Shown here piece after piece: positions 32,097 to 40,338 of a stretch of DNA of 47,785 bases. The number at the start of each line of letters is the position of its first letter. Within the stretch, counting starts at the first letter, position 1. The notes below the pieces were generated by a model. That model saw only the letters and a list, made by a program, of their open reading frames with translations. It had not been told where the DNA came from and made no database searches. Made by a program: the position numbers and the translations under genes. The DNA is from a virus, in the IMG/VR virus record IMGVR_UViG_3300025671_000104, positions 1 through 47,785 of that record; one strand, given 5' to 3'.

Positions 32097-32378
32097 TTAG
32101 AAGTTAAACGAGAACGTGCCGTCATCCATAAACGCCACCAGCTTCGTTTCTGGTACCAGCTTGTCACCATTCAAGCGATACTCAGCGGTCGGTATTATGC
32201 TCGAGCATCCTCGTTTCTTTTTGCCGATGGTGATTAACTTGCCATCGCTCGATGAGTCAGGCCAGATCTTGTTGTGCTTGGCTAGTGTCTTGCCCGCCTC
32301 AGTCAAAGACTTTGCAGTCGACCAGATAACAAATCTGCCGGTGGCCGCTGCCTGAGTGTGGTAGTAAATTTTAGCCAT
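32097..32378 (-). CDS. Small protein of unknown function (93 aa)
   Basis: The ATG has AGGGGG upstream and lies two bases after the stop of the membrane gene. The product KIYYHTQAAATGRFVIWSTA, LTEAGKTLAKHNK and KLITIGKKKRGC is beta-rich and basic, ending in DDGTFSFNF. No family recognised. It is the last gene of the leftward unit read from promoter P2. Confidence 0.5.
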   Translation of the reverse strand: MAKIYYHTQAAATGRFVIWSTAKSLTEAGKTLAKHNKIWPDSSSDGKLITIGKKKRGCSSIIPTAEYRLNGDKLVPETKLVAFMDDGTFSFNF

Positions 32379-32380
32379 AA

Positions 32381-32614
32381 TTACCCCCTATTCATATCTT
32401 GAATTGAAAACAAACAGCCAAGGATTGACCAAGGCAGGCCAACGCTGGCGATCGATATCATACCGATGCCGGTGACGATGGCGAACATGTCATCGATAAA
32501 CAGACAGTGATAGCCAGCCAGTCCAACGGTACTGGTGGCGATGATCATCATACCCCAAACGTATGTCATACGCTTGGCGACTGTTCTTCTATGTGCAACG
32601 AATGCGTGTCTCAT
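32381..32614 (-). CDS. Small membrane protein, two helices (77 aa)
   Basis: Two hydrophobic segments at about residues 18-38 (YVWGMMIIATSTVGLAGY) and 42-66 (DMFAIVTGIGMISIASVG) flank a short loop, with a basic N-terminus (RHAFVAHRRTVAKR) that should stay inside. Early-type inner-membrane proteins often act against superinfection or host envelope functions; none can be assigned. AAGGGG precedes the ATG. Confidence 0.55.
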   Translation of the reverse strand: MRHAFVAHRRTVAKRMTYVWGMMIIATSTVGLAGYHCLFIDDMFAIVTGIGMISIASVGLPWSILGCLFSIQDMNRG

Positions 32615-32647
32615 AGTATAGTCCCCTTCTATTTGGTTTACCGTTTC

Positions 32648-32707
32648 GTCCTTTTGGACTCTTCAGCGCCAGCGCTCACTGGCGGACGGTAGGGGCCGAA
32701 GCCCCTA
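32648..32707 (-). other. Three tandem hairpins in the 32615-32710 gap
   Basis: The gap holds GTCC-TTTT-GGAC (32648-32659), CGCCAG/CTGGCG (32667-32684) and TAGGGGC-CGAA-GCCCCTA (32690-32707). On the minus strand the last becomes a TTCG tetraloop hairpin four bases past the stop of the 32711-32968 gene, with no U-run after it. This is more like an mRNA-stabilising or processing element than a terminator. Confidence 0.45.
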
Positions 32708-32710
32708 TGT

Positions 32711-32968
32711 CTAGAGATCTTTGAACGCCACCGCGTTCTTGGCAACGATGCCGTGTTCATCGAGTACCTCGATCCAGACCTTGGCACCGCATGACAACGG
32801 CTTGTCGGGGCTGTATACGAGGCGGCAGCGGCCTTCGATCTCGATCTCGTTCGAGTATGTGTTGGTGCTGCCCTTCTTGATAGTGAACACCGGCTTGCGA
32901 TCGCCAGTCTTGGCGTTCTCGCGAATGTGGTGCTGGTTAACGTGAATGCGAGTGATAGCTTTGCTCAT
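32711..32968 (-). CDS. Conserved small phage protein (85 aa)
   Basis: The blocks ITRIHVNQHHIRENAKTGDR, KPVFTIKKGSTNTYSNEIEI and LVYSPDKPLSCGAKVWIEV match a small protein I recall from many phages of Proteobacteria, of unknown function. The order suggests a beta-barrel-like fold. The leader AAGGGGAATTC-TTATG is nearly identical to that of the gene upstream. Confidence 0.65.
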   Translation of the reverse strand: MSKAITRIHVNQHHIRENAKTGDRKPVFTIKKGSTNTYSNEIEIEGRCRLVYSPDKPLSCGAKVWIEVLDEHGIVAKNAVAFKDL

Positions 32969-32980
32969 AATGAATTCCCC

Positions 32981-33253
32981 TTATGATGCGTTAGAGATGA
33001 TAGTTTTACCGGACTTGATCGTATAGGTTCCGGCCTCGAGCTTCATGCGGCGCACATTGCCCTTGCCCGCGTCGTGCATTTCCTTGGCGATCGAGTAGTC
33101 AATGAACGTGATCACGTTTGGTTGATCGTCGGTCAAGCGATCGTCGCGAACGATCTGGCCATAGGCTTGACGGATTGTTCCGTCAAGCTTGGTGAATGAT
33201 ACAGTGAACAGGCGACCGCCTAGCTGCTCGATGATTTGGTTTCTTAAAGTCAT
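32981..33253 (-). CDS. Small conserved protein, DUF2693/WYL-like beta barrel? (90 aa)
   Basis: Contains GGRLFTVSFTKLDGTIRQAYG, then VITFIDYSIAKEMHDAG and a strand end GTYTIKSGKTI. The pattern F-V-x-F-x-K-x-D-G-x-x-R is reminiscent of the DUF2693 family of small SH3-like phage proteins. It is the first gene after promoter P2. Function unknown. Confidence 0.6.
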   Translation of the reverse strand: MTLRNQIIEQLGGRLFTVSFTKLDGTIRQAYGQIVRDDRLTDDQPNVITFIDYSIAKEMHDAGKGNVRRMKLEAGTYTIKSGKTIISNAS

Positions 33254-33289
33254 AACGAATTCCCCTTCGTTTGTGTTTCAATACCTAAG

Positions 33290-33317
33290 ATCGTATCAGA
33301 TAAATCCCATAACACAA
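33290..33317 (-). promoter_or_regulatory. Candidate early leftward promoter P2
   Basis: On the minus strand TTGTGT (33317-33312), a 16-base spacer and TACGAT (33295-33290) lie 37 bases upstream of the ATG at 33253. Its 20-base block TATGGGATTTATCTGATACG is identical to that of P1, 3.4 kb away. The rest of the 33254-33450 gap holds a T-rich tract, the hairpin at 33420 and no gene. Confidence 0.65.
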
Positions 33318-33419
33318 GCCCTAAAACCGATATAATCACTGGATTTGCGCTTTTTTTTCTCGCGTTTTGGGGTTACTGGCATCGATCGGCAATCAGATTT
33401 GAGATTGATCGACCCCCCG

Positions 33420-33443
33420 CCCCCTATATTTGGCGGTAGGGGG
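33420..33443 (+). promoter_or_regulatory. Hairpin covering the terL ribosome-binding site
   Basis: CCCCCTA (33420-33426) pairs with TAGGGGG (33437-33443), with an alternative pairing CCGCC/GGCGG inside. The GGGGG arm is the only good ribosome-binding site for the GTG start of the large terminase at 33451. Folding of the RNA would hide it, so translation may be controlled. Confidence 0.4.
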
Positions 33444-33450
33444 TTGACAT

Positions 33451-34995
33451 GTGGCGTGGCGTAGCTGGGTTGATAAATTCATTGGAAGGTATTATCATTC
33501 GGAAATGAATCAGATATCCAATCTAGACCTGCTGCCAGAGGAAGTCCTAAAGGAAATCCTGTTACTGGAAGAGCACCAGAAGCGCCTGTCAACTCGTGAC
33601 GAGGCCCAAGATAAATTTATGACGTATGCAAAACATGTATACGAGGGTTTTATAGAGGGGACCCATCACCGAATTATCGCAGAAAAGCTCGAGAAGATTG
33701 CTCGGGGGGAGTTAAAAAGACTGATTGTCAACATGCCGCCCCGACATTCTAAATCAGAATTTGCGTCCTATCTCATGCCATCTTGGTTTTTAGGTAGAAA
33801 CCCAAAATTAAAAATTATTCAAGCTACAATGAACACGGAACTTGCTGTAAGATTCGGTAGAAAGGTCCGTGACCTAATTGCTGATCCCATTTACAAAGAG
33901 ATCTTCCCTAATACGGATCTAAAACCGGACAGCCAAGCGGCAGGTCGTTGGGAGACTAGCGCTGGCGGGGAATATTTTGCAGCCGGGGTGGGTGCTGCAA
34001 TGACTGGCCGTGGCGCTGACTTGTTAATTATTGACGATCCGCACTCGGAACAAGATGCTTTATCCTCGACAGCGTACGATAATGCGTACGAGTGGTACAC
34101 TTCTGGTCCTCGACAGCGTTTGCAGCCGGGGGGAACCATCATTATTGTCCAGACCCGGTGGTCCAAGAAGGATATTACCGGGAGGTTACTGCAAGCACAG
34201 CAGAAAGACATTATGGCTGACCAGTGGGAGGTGGTAGAATTTCCTGCAATTATGCCTTCGGGGGAACCATTATGGCCTGAATTCTGGCAAAAAGAAGAAT
34301 TACTAAAAGTAAAAGCCTCGCTGTCTATTGGTAAGTGGAATGCCCAGTGGCAACAGAATCCTACCTCAGAAGCAACCGCTATGGTCAAGCGGGATTGGTG
34401 GAAGGTGTGGGAGCACGATGATATTCCTGATTTGGACTACGTCATCCAGTCTTATGATACTGCCTATAGTAAAAAGGAAACCGCTGACTACTCTGCAATT
34501 ACAACTTGGGGAGTATTCCAGCCATTTGGTAATGGTGACCAGCACCTTATATTGATGGATGCCAAGAAGGGGAGGTGGAACTTTCCTGAACTAAAGGCCA
34601 TTGCACAGGAAGAGTATGAATATTGGGAGCCCGAGTTGATGCTGATTGAGGCGAAGGCTTCGGGTCAACCACTAGCTGACGAGATGAGGTTACTGAACCT
34701 CCCTGTAGCTACATTTAGCCCGGGCCGAAAACGTGGGGGCGGGGGTATGGATAAAACAACCCGTATGCATATTGTGTCTCCTATATTCGAGTCGGGAAAA
34801 GTATGGTATCCTGAAGGCGAGAAGTTTGCAGAAGAAGTTATCGAGGAAGTAGCGTCATTCCCCAATGGCGAACACGATGACTTTTGTGATAGTATGACGA
34901 TGGCCTTGATGCGTTTCCGTCAGGGTGGCTTTATCAGTCTGAATGGCGAAGAGTTTGAAGATGACCCACCCCGCAAAGCTAGAGAATACTACTAA
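33451..34995 (+). CDS. terL: Terminase large subunit
   Basis: 514 residues. The ATPase shows an adapted Walker A (MPPRHSKSEF, 95-104) and Walker B LLIIDDPH with acidic D195-D196. The nuclease domain shows QSYDTAYSKKETADYSA, LIEAKASG and HDDFCDSMT, the three acidic positions of the RNase-H-like fold. It packages DNA into the prohead using ATP and cuts concatemers. GTG start with GGGGG upstream; an internal ATG at 33505 is an alternative start. Its stop shares a base with the next start (TAATG). Confidence 0.95.
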   Translation: MAWRSWVDKFIGRYYHSEMNQISNLDLLPEEVLKEILLLEEHQKRLSTRDEAQDKFMTYAKHVYEGFIEGTHHRIIAEKLEKIARGELKRLIVNMPPRHSKSEFASYLMPSWFLGRNPKLKIIQATMNTELAVRFGRKVRDLIADPIYKEIFPNTDLKPDSQAAGRWETSAGGEYFAAGVGAAMTGRGADLLIIDDPHSEQDALSSTAYDNAYEWYTSGPRQRLQPGGTIIIVQTRWSKKDITGRLLQAQQKDIMADQWEVVEFPAIMPSGEPLWPEFWQKEELLKVKASLSIGKWNAQWQQNPTSEATAMVKRDWWKVWEHDDIPDLDYVIQSYDTAYSKKETADYSAITTWGVFQPFGNGDQHLILMDAKKGRWNFPELKAIAQEEYEYWEPELMLIEAKASGQPLADEMRLLNLPVATFSPGRKRGGGGMDKTTRMHIVSPIFESGKVWYPEGEKFAEEVIEEVASFPNGEHDDFCDSMTMALMRFRQGGFISLNGEEFEDDPPRKAREYY

Positions 34996-37691
34996 TGGCT
35001 AAAGCCCCGACAAGTTACGCAGGCAATCTCGCTCGTGCCATTGGTCAGGGGGTAACCTTCGGCTTTGGCGATGAGCTCGAAGCTGGTGTTCGGTCCCTGA
35101 TTGGTGACAGATCCTACGACGAAGAAGTCGCGGACATCCGTAAATCTATATCTGAATTTCGTGACACTAACCCTATCGCTGCTTATGGCTCCGAGATCGT
35201 AGGTTCGATACCCACGGGTGTAGGACTTGCTGGCCTAGCTCTTCGTGGTGGCTTGAAGGGTGCAGCAAAGATCGGTGCTTTAGAAGGTAGCATCTACGGC
35301 GCTGGTGAAGGTGAGGGGTTAACTGGAACCGCGACCAGTGCAGCTTTGGGCACAGGACTTGGCGCTGCTGGTGGTAAGGTTGCTGAAAAGGCGTTCGAGG
35401 GCATAGCTCCTTTACTGGGAAAAATCATGAAGAAAACCCGAGGTTCGGGAGCCGAGGTTAAAGGTTCTGGGGCCGCTGAACTTGAAGCTTCGCCCTCGGA
35501 CCTCGGTCCTTTGGTTCGCGAAGCTGGGTCAGATGAGTTCGTGCCGCTTGAGAAGACGGTTGGCGCGCCGGGGACCCCGGGCGTTGATCGCAGTGTCATG
35601 AACAACCCGTTACATAGCGAAGAGATGGCAGTGTTTGGCGATGATTATTCGCCTCTTGAGAGTGTGTTGTTGAACGCTGAAGAGACTCTTGGGATGGGTA
35701 AGAAGGGCTTTACTGGCGAACAGATGGCTTCGAGGTTGAAGAACGCTGGTATTAAAAATGAAGAGCTTGAGGCTTCTGGGATTGCTTCTTTTATAAACGA
35801 GAACAAGACTGTTAGAAGATCTGCGGATGATTATTTAGAGTATTACAATCAAAACGCTCCGAAGATTGGTATGGAAATAAACGCCAATGATGTAGCTGGT
35901 GGGAGTCAGCAGATAGTAAATCTGCCGCCGGGCATGACAAAGTACGAAGAGCTTGTATTTTTTGATCAGGGGGTGCGGAACAACCCGGATTTCTCTCCTG
36001 CGGCCACGCCCTATAATTTAGATCACTTCCGTTTTGATACGCAGGCTCCTATAGGTATGGCTCGTGTGAATCAGCTTGACGATCCTATTACTGGTGGCAA
36101 GGCTACGGTTGGTGGTGAATATCAGTCAGATTTGACTGCGGATTTAACGAGGCAAGCACGAGGTGAAGAGACTGGTGTAGGGGAAAATTTAGTGGAGTTG
36201 ACCCCGGAACTTGTTCGCAAGTTTAAAGGCTTTGACGAAAAGATTCAGGACCATCCTAAATTCAAAACGCTGCCTGATATAAATAATCAAATTCTTACCA
36301 TTGATTCGGAAATGCGTTCCAGTGGAACACTCGTAAATGAAGCACAGCGCCGTGCCTCAGATCTTGAGTATAGGTTTGGTGTTGGTTCGGAAGATCCGAC
36401 GGATGTAGTGCGTGATGCCAATTCGCTTATAGGTATTTCTATTGGCCCTGACAATCAATTAGCTTCTCCGTCAGAAAAGTTAATGGCTGGTTTTAACATG
36501 ATCGACAGGGCAACAAACGCATCGAAGGCGGGTGTGTACGAAAGCATGCCTCTTATTAAGGAATATGATTTCAGTGACGATGTGGTTTCTGCTGCAACAG
36601 ACTTGGGCTTGCGTAAGGTAAGCACTGAAAGTTTAAGCACAGGTGACAGGGTAGCGTTTATACAAGAGAACGAGGCAGTCTTAAAAGAAATACTGGGTAT
36701 ACCGGCTGACGCAAAAGTTGTGGGGGATATGCCTCGTGGATTAAATACAGTACAAGCCGTTGCTTTTGGTGATAATCAAAGAAAAATAGATGCTCTCGCA
36801 GAACTTGTGGAAAATGTTGCTACACAGTTTAGAACTGCCACATTTCCTACGGCATCGATGATATCTAGAAGTTCTGAAGTGATGGATAACATAGTCCCCA
36901 AAGCAACTAAAACTGTAAAAGATAGTATGAAGCAGGTTAGATCTACGCACGAAGACTATTTGAAGGCAAGAGATGATATGTTTAAAGTTTATGCTGATTT
37001 TGACAGCAAAAAATTTGCTAGAGACAAAGCTTCCAAAGAGCGTAGAGATATCATAAACGACGCAGTTGATGACACAACTGAGAGCGCCACAGATTCAGCT
37101 TTATACAAACAGTATAAGTATGAGACAGAAGGCGACATAGCCGGGATGACTGACCTAACTTCAGGTATAGATACGGATCTAGAGGCTCGATTTGTCCCCA
37201 AGAATCCGTTTAAAACGAACAGTCAGGCTATAAAGTATCAGGTCAACAGAGCTATTAAGCATGCGGTAGACACTGGTTCAGACCGTTATTACTTCCCCGA
37301 CTACCGAGATATTGCGGAAGTGCCAGATAGACTGGGTAATGCGATCAAGAAAGCCCAAAAAGACGGGGACATAGAGCGGCTAGAAAAGCTAATGAAGAAA
37401 AGAGATGCGTACAAAGCCACCTATCAGGATGTTCCAGACACAATTATTAAGGAGCTACAGAGGCAATACCCTGATCTTAAAACGGGAACTGTTGATCCGA
37501 AAGATCTTGGGTATATAGGTGAAAGTGATATCCCTGCTGTTCAGGCAACCAGACCTATGCGGTATATTGATCTTGCGCCTATGAAGGGAGAACCCGGATC
37601 TAACTCTACTTTTGCGGTCCGCAGGTACAAGGACGGTGGCAAGGTTGACTTACGTTCTGGTATCGGTGATATATTTAAGGTATATTCATAG
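34995..37691 (+). CDS. Large virion-region protein with polyvalent-protein-like domain (898 aa)
   Basis: The N-terminus (NLARAIGQGVTFGFGDELEA and IAAYGSEIVGSIPTGVG) contains Gly-rich hydrophobic helices. The middle resembles polyvalent-protein domains of phage and conjugative elements: HFRFDTQAPIGMARVNQL, then GGEYQSD (E375), and later PFKTNSQAIKYQVNRAIKHA..GSDRYYF (738-767). In related proteins these read roughly E-I-Q-S-D and G-Y-D-R-I-A-W. The end is RRYKDGGKVDLRSGIGDIFK-like. Position between terL and portal suggests a protein packaged in the head and injected. Function is not established. Confidence 0.55.
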   Translation: MAKAPTSYAGNLARAIGQGVTFGFGDELEAGVRSLIGDRSYDEEVADIRKSISEFRDTNPIAAYGSEIVGSIPTGVGLAGLALRGGLKGAAKIGALEGSIYGAGEGEGLTGTATSAALGTGLGAAGGKVAEKAFEGIAPLLGKIMKKTRGSGAEVKGSGAAELEASPSDLGPLVREAGSDEFVPLEKTVGAPGTPGVDRSVMNNPLHSEEMAVFGDDYSPLESVLLNAEETLGMGKKGFTGEQMASRLKNAGIKNEELEASGIASFINENKTVRRSADDYLEYYNQNAPKIGMEINANDVAGGSQQIVNLPPGMTKYEELVFFDQGVRNNPDFSPAATPYNLDHFRFDTQAPIGMARVNQLDDPITGGKATVGGEYQSDLTADLTRQARGEETGVGENLVELTPELVRKFKGFDEKIQDHPKFKTLPDINNQILTIDSEMRSSGTLVNEAQRRASDLEYRFGVGSEDPTDVVRDANSLIGISIGPDNQLASPSEKLMAGFNMIDRATNASKAGVYESMPLIKEYDFSDDVVSAATDLGLRKVSTESLSTGDRVAFIQENEAVLKEILGIPADAKVVGDMPRGLNTVQAVAFGDNQRKIDALAELVENVATQFRTATFPTASMISRSSEVMDNIVPKATKTVKDSMKQVRSTHEDYLKARDDMFKVYADFDSKKFARDKASKERRDIINDAVDDTTESATDSALYKQYKYETEGDIAGMTDLTSGIDTDLEARFVPKNPFKTNSQAIKYQVNRAIKHAVDTGSDRYYFPDYRDIAEVPDRLGNAIKKAQKDGDIERLEKLMKKRDAYKATYQDVPDTIIKELQRQYPDLKTGTVDPKDLGYIGESDIPAVQATRPMRYIDLAPMKGEPGSNSTFAVRRYKDGGKVDLRSGIGDIFKVYS

Positions 37692-37692
37692 G

Positions 37693-37875
37693 ATGCGAAC
37701 AGACAAACAGATTATGGCGACGGCGTTGAAGAATATTCAGTCTCTTACGGATGCTGAGTATGATCGTTATATCGAGATCAAAAAAGAGCGCTCGACACAA
37801 ACCAGACGCAATGGCGGTATGATCAAGGGCTTCAGCCCTATTGCCCGTCCACAGAGATTTAAAGGAATATTCTAG
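37693..37875 (+). CDS. Small conserved protein (60 aa) before portal
   Basis: The ATG at 37693 follows the previous stop by one base. The frame gives a helix (MATALKNIQSLTDAEYDRYI) and ends GGMIKGFSPIARPQRFKGIF, an ending that I know from short genes at this place in marine phages. It lies one base before the portal gene and shares its GG-to-aromatic C-terminus with the 34995 and 41021 products. Role unknown, probably virion-associated. Confidence 0.65.
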   Translation: MRTDKQIMATALKNIQSLTDAEYDRYIEIKKERSTQTRRNGGMIKGFSPIARPQRFKGIF

Positions 37876-37876
37876 T

Positions 37877-40276
37877 ATGGCATTACCTCCACAGATGGTT
37901 GAGTCTGCAATGGGTGCTGGTGGCCCCGGCATGACTATGGAAGAACAGATGACCGAGGTCCAAGTACCTATGGAAGAGTTACCGGCTGGTATTGAGATGG
38001 TTGGTGATGAGGAGTCTGTTGAGGTTGTAGCTGAAGAGTACGATCACAACGCAAACTTGGCAGAGGTTCTTGACGATTCTGTTCTTGGCTCTTTGTCCTC
38101 GGACCTTGGTAATAGTGTTGATGAGGACAAGTCGTCCAGAGAAGATTGGGAAGAGTCTATTTCAAAGGGCTTGGTGCTGCTTGGTATTAATTATCAGGAG
38201 CGCAACGAGCCGTTTCTGGGTGCTTCTGGTGTAACACATCCGCTTTTGTCGGAGGCTGTAACGCAGTTTCAGGCGCAGGCTTATAAAGAGATGTTGCCGC
38301 CGGGTGGTCCTGTAAAGACGCAGATTATAGGGCAGCAGAGCAAAGAGGTTGAGGATCAGGCCCAGCGTGTCAAGGACTTCATGAACTATCAGATCACTGA
38401 GGTGATGGAGGAGTTTGATCAGGACACTGATCAGATGTTGTTCTATTTGCCGATCACTGGTTCCACCTTTAAGAAAGTTTATTTTGATCCGACACGGCAG
38501 CGGGCTGTGTCTAAGTTTGTTCCGGCTGAAGATTTGATTGTGCCGTATGCTGCATCAGATTTGCGTACAGCGGAGCGTTACACACATGTTGTTCGTATGA
38601 GCGAAAATGAAATCCGTAAGTTACAGGTAGGAGGTGTATATCGTGATGTTGACCTATCTCCATCAGAAGATGACGAGTCTGACACAACAATTAGAAGCAA
38701 GACTGACGAAATTCAGGGACTCCGTCCGGGATACAGTGACGAGCTTTATACTATATATGAAGTCCACGTTGATCTTGACCTTGAGGGATTTGAGGATGTG
38801 GACGAGATGGGTGAGCCTACGGGTATCCGCTTGCCGTATATCGTCACTATGGACGCTGATTCGGGACAGATTCTCTCGTTAGTACGGAACTATCGTGAGC
38901 AGGATCCGCTTCGTCGCAAGCGTGATTTCTTTGTTCACTACAAGTTTTTGCCGGGCTTTGGGTTCTATGGGTTCGGTTTGTTGCACATGATTGGAGGGTT
39001 GAGCCGTGCTGCGACATCTATTCTCCGCCAGCTTATCGACGCTGGCACGTTATCGAATCTACCGGGCGGGTTTAAGGCACGGGGCGTTCGTATTAGAAAT
39101 GACGATGAGCCTGTTAACCCGGGTGAGTTCCGCGATCTTGATGTTCCCGGCGGTGATATTCGCAATGCTCTTATGCCGCTCCCGTACAAGGAGCCTTCTG
39201 CAACGCTGGGTCAGCTACTCGGGGTGGTCGTTGATTCGGGCAGACGATTTGCACAGGTTGCGGACACAAAGGTCGCAGATGTCAACTCACAAGCTCCCGT
39301 GGGAACTACAGTGGCACTTATCGAGCAGGGATCTAAAGTAATCTCAAGCATTCATAAGCGCCTGCATTACGCTCAGAAAGCTGAGTTCCGTATGTTGGCG
39401 GAGATCTTTGCTAATAACCCAGTGCCGTATCCATATCAGATCGGGCCTAATATCGACCCGCAGATTATGGCGCAGGACTTTGACGGGCGTGTAGATATTC
39501 TCCCAGTCTCTGACCCGTCAATCTTCTCTATGGCGCAGCGCCTGTCACTTGCACAGACACAGTTGCAGCTTGCACAGGCCGCGCCGCAGATGCACAACCT
39601 GTACGAAGCCTATCGTCGGATGTATGATGCGCTGGATGTTAAAAACATCGATGCAATTCTACCGGCACCGCAGCCACCACAGGCTTTGGATCCGGCAATG
39701 GAGAACTCGAATGCCTTGAAGGGTATGCCGAGTCAGGCGTTCAAGGAGCAAGATCATCGCGCCCACATTCGTGTGCATGCGTCATTAATTCAGTCTCCTG
39801 CCATTCAGGCGAACCCGCAAGCCTTTGGTATTTTGCAAGCGCACGTTCAGGAGCATGTGGCCTTGTTTGCGCGCGACATTGTAGAGGCTGTGCTGAAGAA
39901 GGGTGTAGACGAGGCGCAGATGGCTGGTGAGCCAATTCCTCAGATCGATCCGACTGTGATTGACGCGATGATTGCCCAGCAGATTGCTGAAACACTTGAG
40001 CAGTTGGCGCCACTATTGATGCCGCCACAGCAACCAGATCCGCTTGTTCAGATCCGTCAGCAGGAGTTGCAGAACGACACTGCCGAGATTCAACGCAAGA
40101 TGCAGAACGATCAGATGGATTATCAGATCGATCAGGCCAAGATGCAGCAGCAAATGGATTTGGCTATGCAGCGCCTGAATGCACAGATGGATGTAGCAAA
40201 TCAGCGTAACGATGTGAATGTGTATCGTATTAATACGCAGGCTGAGTTAGCTCGTGACAGGAACCGTGGACAGTGA
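37877..40276 (+). CDS. Portal protein
   Basis: 799 residues from ATG 37877 (AAGGA upstream). NEPFLGASGVTHPLLSEAVTQFQAQA, split over two helices, PITGSTFKKVYFDP, and PVGTTVALIEQGSKVISSIH are the core motifs of a P22-gp1-like podovirus portal, the dodecamer through which DNA enters and leaves. The last 150 residues form a long Gln-rich coiled coil (QIRQQELQNDTAEIQRKMQN), as in the P22 barrel. This length and tail support a short-tailed phage. Confidence 0.92.
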   Translation: MALPPQMVESAMGAGGPGMTMEEQMTEVQVPMEELPAGIEMVGDEESVEVVAEEYDHNANLAEVLDDSVLGSLSSDLGNSVDEDKSSREDWEESISKGLVLLGINYQERNEPFLGASGVTHPLLSEAVTQFQAQAYKEMLPPGGPVKTQIIGQQSKEVEDQAQRVKDFMNYQITEVMEEFDQDTDQMLFYLPITGSTFKKVYFDPTRQRAVSKFVPAEDLIVPYAASDLRTAERYTHVVRMSENEIRKLQVGGVYRDVDLSPSEDDESDTTIRSKTDEIQGLRPGYSDELYTIYEVHVDLDLEGFEDVDEMGEPTGIRLPYIVTMDADSGQILSLVRNYREQDPLRRKRDFFVHYKFLPGFGFYGFGLLHMIGGLSRAATSILRQLIDAGTLSNLPGGFKARGVRIRNDDEPVNPGEFRDLDVPGGDIRNALMPLPYKEPSATLGQLLGVVVDSGRRFAQVADTKVADVNSQAPVGTTVALIEQGSKVISSIHKRLHYAQKAEFRMLAEIFANNPVPYPYQIGPNIDPQIMAQDFDGRVDILPVSDPSIFSMAQRLSLAQTQLQLAQAAPQMHNLYEAYRRMYDALDVKNIDAILPAPQPPQALDPAMENSNALKGMPSQAFKEQDHRAHIRVHASLIQSPAIQANPQAFGILQAHVQEHVALFARDIVEAVLKKGVDEAQMAGEPIPQIDPTVIDAMIAQQIAETLEQLAPLLMPPQQPDPLVQIRQQELQNDTAEIQRKMQNDQMDYQIDQAKMQQQMDLAMQRLNAQMDVANQRNDVNVYRINTQAELARDRNRGQ

Positions 40277-40278
40277 TT

Positions 40279-40338
40279 ATGTGGGACATGCACAACCGCA
40301 CGACTAAAGAGCAGGCCAAGGAGAATCGTAAGAAATGA
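40279..40338 (+). CDS. Possible tiny peptide (19 aa) between portal and holin
   Basis: An ATG three bases after the portal stop opens a 19-codon frame (MWDMHNRTTKEQAKENRKK) that ends in TGA overlapping the next start (ATGA). Starting at the GTG at 40273 would be in the portal end. Coupling to the holin gene is its only support; it could be a leader without function. Confidence 0.3.
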   Translation: MWDMHNRTTKEQAKENRKK

